Source of the DNA: Episyrphus balteatus
Lineage: Eukaryota > Arthropoda > Insecta > Diptera > Syrphidae
Reading direction: 5' to 3'
Length of the DNA stretch: 64,000 bases
NCBI RefSeq assembly: GCF_945859705.1
Contig: NC_079136.1
Span: forward strand, 43,909,989 to 43,973,988
The notes under the pieces are model-generated. The model worked only from the letters and a program-made list of their open reading frames with translations. It was not told the origin of the DNA and searched no databases. The first letter of the stretch is position 1, and each line of letters starts with the position of its first letter. Shown here piece by piece: positions 60,546-64,000 of this stretch. The translations under genes and the position numbers were made by a program.

Positions 60546-60830
60546 TTTATATATTATTTACAAAAATTTCAAGTTTTTCTTCTAAATTTTGGTTCACTTT
60601 ATTTTAGTTTTTTAATTCAAAAAAACACAGCGTTTTAAGAAAAATATTTACTATGGCGAAGTCAAAAGTGTAGGCTAAAAAAAAAAGTAGCAGCTGTCAT
60701 TTTTTATGTGTGAGCCCGAAATGTCACACAAATTGTTTCTTGGGACAAGAAATGATTTTAGGACACACGAGACTCGTTGGAAAGTTGAGTTTTCGAGTAT
60801 TGGAATATTTTTGAGGGTGAGTGCACATTA
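60546..60830 (-). promoter_or_regulatory. pnn: 5' UTR and promoter region of pnn
   Basis: The ATG context on the minus strand is TATAAAATGGG. No TATA box or initiator can be assigned with confidence. The plus strand shows a GAGGGTGAGTGC donor-like sequence at about 60813, which could belong to a divergently transcribed 5' exon, but nothing else supports that. Confidence 0.3.
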
Positions 60831-61186
60831 AATATTTATTAATGGTCCATTTATATGAATGGAAATTTGGAACTAGGCTTAATACGTAGCTATAGGTCGT
60901 TTCAAATCAAAAGTCCTGGGGTCGAATTACCGCATACGTTAACTTTTTGACTATTTCTGTCTCTATTTAATTAGAAGAAAAAGATAGGGACACATAGCAA
61001 CCATACGTTAACGAACGTATGCCGTAATTCGACCCCTGACCACTCTGAGTTTATTTTCCCTCCCAAGTAACAATTTTACTTGCATAAGGTCCATTTTGTC
61101 CGATTCGACAAGCTATAGTTTGTATAGGTTTAGTTTAAGGCTTACTTACGCAAGTCATCCATTTTGGAAAGAAAGGAGGTTTCCTT
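60831..61186. other. Spacer with a local inverted repeat
   Basis: GGGGTCGAATTACCGCATACG at about 60919 pairs with the inverse CGTATGCCGTAATTCGACCC at about 61016. This gives a foldback of about 120 bp, probably another miniature element. No gene. Confidence 0.5.
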
Positions 61187-61352
61187 AAGGCTAAGGCCAC
61201 ACTGGAGGGTATGCGGTAGCGGTACGGGTAGGGGTGAGGGTACTTGTATGAAAAAAATTCCAAACTGACACATCAACGTTCAGGTGTGGAATTTTGTTAG
61301 TACAAATATCGTTACCGCTATACCGCATACCCTCCGGTGTGGCCAAGCCTTT
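61187..61352 (+). mobile_element. Hairpin MITE, copy 1 (AAGGCTTGGCCACACC)
   Basis: About 166 bp that is inverted on itself: GGCCACACTGGAGGGTATGC near the left end and GCATACCCTCCGGTGTGGCC near the right. The inner words GCGGTAGCGGTACGGGTA pair partly. Copy 2 at 61744 is the same element in inverse orientation. Confidence 0.8.
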
Positions 61353-61743
61353 TAGAAGAAGCCTTGTAAATATCAGTCAGGAAGACCTTTATAAGACCTG
61401 TTTGAACCGTTCTAAAGAAGCCTTGTATTTTCATGTGACAGAAGGCCCCTATAAGACCTGTTCCAAGAGGTTCTTGTAAGTACCCGACAAACAATTTTGG
61501 TTCTATAAAGATTTACAGATGCAATTTTTGCTTCTGTAAAGCATTATAGAAGCAAAATTGTTAGTAGGGTATGCAATGTTTTCACCTGAAAGTATGCATA
61601 CCCTACTAACATTAAATTAAATAAAATAATATGTAGAAAATGCAAAACAGAAAAAATCAAAAGAAATAATAAAAAAAACTTTAAATAAAAAAACTGCTTT
61701 AAAACTAATTTTCTGATGTTTTTTCTTGAATTTTTTTATTTTT

Positions 61744-61905
61744 AAGGCTTGGCCACACCGGAGGGTATGCGGTAGCGGTACGGGTAGCGGTAACGATATT
61801 TGTATGAAAAAAGTTCCACATCTGAACGTTGATATGTCAGTTTGGAATTTTTTTCATACAAGTACCGTTACCTCTACCCGTACCTCTCCGGTGTGGCCAA
61901 GCCTT
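61744..61905 (-). mobile_element. Hairpin MITE, copy 2 (inverse of copy 1)
   Basis: AAGGCTTGGCCACACCGGAG at the left and its inverse at the right. The central sequence (CATCTGAACGTTGATATGTC) is the inverse of copy 1's centre (GACACATCAACGTTCAGGTG). The frames at 61726-62162 that run through it are not supported. Confidence 0.8.
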
Positions 61906-62162
61906 TATTTTTATTATTTTTACTTTGCTATAATATCCGATGGTATTTTTTCGTTAACATGTTCGCTGTTGACTTTGGAGACTTCGAAATTTTTCGTGCC
62001 ATCGAGTATTATGTCAAAGTCAAAATTATAGAAATACAAATAACAAAATTCATGAAAAAATATCAGAAAATAATTTTAAAAACAAAAACAAAAAAATTAA
62101 ATTTCGTTGTGCTATTTTTGTATGAAAAACTTCGTTTCGCTTTAGCTGCGTACTTAACTTAA

Positions 62163-62480
62163 GCCAAGTACCATTGTACATAGAGGAAGGAATATTCCTT
62201 CCGCTATGCCTAGAAAATTTTTTAAGTCGACAACGAAAATGCTAACGAAAAAATATCATCGAGTATTCTGTCAAAGTCAAAATAAAAAAATTCCAAATTT
62301 ATTTAAAATCAAGAAAAACAAAAAAAAAAATTTTAAGACAAGGGAATTTTTTTATTTGACTTTGACAGAATACTCGATGATATTTTTTCGTTAGCATTTT
62401 CGTTGTCGACTTTGGAGACTAGAAAATTTTTCGAAAAATTTTTAAGTCTCCAAAGTCGACAACGTCAAAGTCAAAAAAAA
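62163..62480. repeat. Foldback with GTCGACAACGAAAATGC arms
   Basis: GTCGACAACGAAAATGCTAA (about 62226) and following bases to GTCAAAGTC are inverted at about 62345-62413. A third, diverged copy of an arm lies at about 61930-62025. At 62178-62207 two CATAGAGGAAGGAAT termini of the 46887 family meet head to head. Confidence 0.65.
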
Positions 62481-62599
62481 TAAAAAATTAATTTAAAATC
62501 AAGAAAAAACAAAAAAAAAATAATAAATTAATTAAAAATGAAAAAACCATCAACATATCGCTCTTGGAGTCAAGAAAAATGCACAGGACAGTAAAAAGT

Positions 62600-62754
62600 A
62601 AAGCCTGGTAAGCAGCTTGCGCTAAATTTTAGCTTCCATACAAATTATCGAAAAATTTTAGCCGAGCAAAAATGAGTCCCATACAAATTATCGATAACTT
62701 GTATGGGAATTTTATCTTGGCTAAAATTTAGCGCGAGCAGCGTACCAGGGCTTA
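62600..62754. mobile_element. Hairpin MITE, about 155 bp
   Basis: AAGCCTGGTAAGCAGCTTGC at 62601 pairs with GCGAGCAGCGTACCAGGGCTT ending 62753. The inner CGCTAAATTTTAGC pairs with GCTAAAATTTAGCG, and CATACAAATTATCGA pairs with TCGATAACTTGTATG. Non-coding. Confidence 0.75.
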
Positions 62755-62794
62755 AGTGACAAATGAGTCAAAACTCTCCAATATTTCGCTAGAA

Positions 62795-62900
62795 ATGCGT
62801 ACTGAAAAACGAAAAGCAAAACAAATTTTTCGTTCAAGATTTCGTTATGCTATTTTTGTATGGAAAATTGCGTTTCGCTTCAGCTGCGTACTATGCTTAA
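62795..62900. repeat. GCGTACT...AGTACGC foldback fragment
   Basis: AATGCGTACTGAAAAACGAA pairs loosely with CGTTTCGCTTCAGCTGCGTA at its other end. Related words (GCTGCGTACT, CGAAAAGCAAAA, TTTCGTTGTGCT) occur at about 48100-48300 inside the hAT-type MITE and at 62100-62160. Confidence 0.5.
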
Positions 62901-63125
62901 GTATTCAATTTGGTCACTGAAAATATTTTTTTTCTTGCTAGCGCAATTTGTTTGTAAGACAGCGAATACAAATTGTTTTTTAAACCATAAAATAATCTCT
63001 CTGCATCGTTTTTGTAAATTTTTAATTTCGGGAAATCATAACAAAATCAGTTTGAAAATGTTCACTATTTTATTTTTTCACTTTTTATGTCAATGGCTGT
63101 GTTTTATTATGACCAATGATCCATA

Positions 63126-63614
63126 AGTCTGCTTTTACATGAAGACGCAAGGCGCAGAAATTATCTTCGAATTTCCTTTTGATTTTCCCTTCGGTAGGTC
63201 GCGCGCTTCTACACTTAGTAATTTTTATAAGACGCAAATTTGACAGCTATTTTTTTTATTTTATCTTGTTCTCGTTTTCGTATCTATTTTTATTTAAAAA
63301 AAAAAGCACCAAAATATACAAAAAACAACATCAGGGGGCTCTATGTGCAACAAAAACATTTAAATAAATTAATAAAAGTTAGTATACACCCAAATAATAT
63401 ACATCCGACGAAGCGAACTCTGCCACCGACGAAATCAATTAAAGCAAAACAGCAAAAAAAAGAACAAGATCAAAGAGAGACGTCAAAATGAGTCTCAAAA
63501 TTTTCGACCGGAGACTCACAGGGTAAAAAATCTTCCATCCCTCTTTTTCGAACTTTCTTTCTCCCTTACTCTTCATTGAATCTTGACTCTTGCGTCTTCA
63601 TGTAAAAGCAGACT
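63126..63614. mobile_element. MITE with AGTCTGCTTTTACATGAAGA termini
   Basis: A 26-bp perfect terminal inverted repeat lies at 63126 and ends, inverted, at 63614; the element is 489 bp. The overlapping frames inside (63179-63491) have no domain I recognise, and no target duplication is clear. Confidence 0.8.
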
Positions 63615-64000
63615 AATACGTCATGATTGCAAAAAAAAACCTTTGTATTATAAAATTTGTAGTACTATCATGGAGAAAAAAGACTTTTCACGAGTTGATT
63701 TTAGCCGCACGATATGTCACACGGCTTAAGTCGACTATGATTTTTTTTTTATGGAGATTGTCACTTTATTCACCTGCGACTTACGTTCACACGAGCCGAA
63801 AAGCTTCACCGCACGGCAAAACTCGACTCTTGAAAAGTCGGCATAACGAACGAACTAAAAAATATGTCAAATTTAAAGCAGAAATGTATATCTCATCTCT
63901 TTACTCCCATTATTGAAATCGATCTAAGCACCCTCGCGACCACTCTGCTAACGAACAAACTAAAAAATCTTACTGCATTATATTATACTACAGATTTTAT
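63615..64000. other. Window end, no supported gene
   Basis: The 97-codon plus-strand frame at 63623-63916 shows no recognisable domain. I cannot exclude an exon running past the window edge. Confidence 0.35.

Noticed and set aside
1..64000. tRNA, rRNA, CRISPR array, telomeric repeat
   Set aside because: No tRNA A/B-box pair, ribosomal core sequence, spacer-repeat array or TTAGG array was recognised by eye; a covariance-model scan would be decisive for tRNAs.

Overview
This window looks like nuclear DNA of an insect, most probably a fly (Diptera). It is very AT-rich, has no operon-like gene packing, and contains one spliced gene with GT-AG introns. Its repeats are typical of arthropod genomes: short inverted-repeat DNA elements, foldback hairpins, a decayed non-LTR retrotransposon and long microsatellites. 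The species cannot be named from the sequence alone.

The only protein gene I can support is a pinin orthologue (pnn) on the minus strand at 55572-60545. It has three coding exons, 60545-60415, 60337-59343 and 55693-55572. The exons join in phase to give 415 residues, and a polyadenylation signal follows at 55470-55465. Its 3.65-kb second intron holds a decayed reverse-transcriptase/RNase H element of the R1/LOA/Jockey type in the opposite orientation, itself broken by an inverted-repeat insertion.

The remaining 55 kb or so is intergenic, or possibly large introns of genes outside the window. It is a layered archive of non-autonomous transposons. (1) An unclassified dispersed family, called the TGCACGAC family here, has seven copies near 7.6, 14.2-16.4 (minus strand), 18.8/20.4, 30.9, 32.3, 40.0 and 52.3 kb. 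(2) Three elements with CAC termini (14390-15920, 18824-20396, 47488-49218) have TA target duplications that are perfect in one and decayed in another. Each has subterminal arms built from its own short AT-rich word; two sit inside TGCACGAC copies, which supply near-empty sites. (3) Long hairpins lie at 5765-7410, 10109-11948 and 42851-44051. (4) A 1.65-kb element at 28115-29764 carries mirrored arrays centred on CTCGAGCGCG. (5) Several MITEs have readable target-site duplications: piggyBac-like (TTAA) at 3447-4155, hAT-like (8 bp) at 47883-48838 and pogo/Tigger-like (TA) at 49232-49724. (6) An uninterrupted (ATTC)169 tract occupies 23566-24241.

The stretches between these elements are AT-rich. 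I saw no convincing exon, tRNA, rRNA or CRISPR array in them. All alignments were done by eye, so boundaries of old elements carry an uncertainty of several bases.
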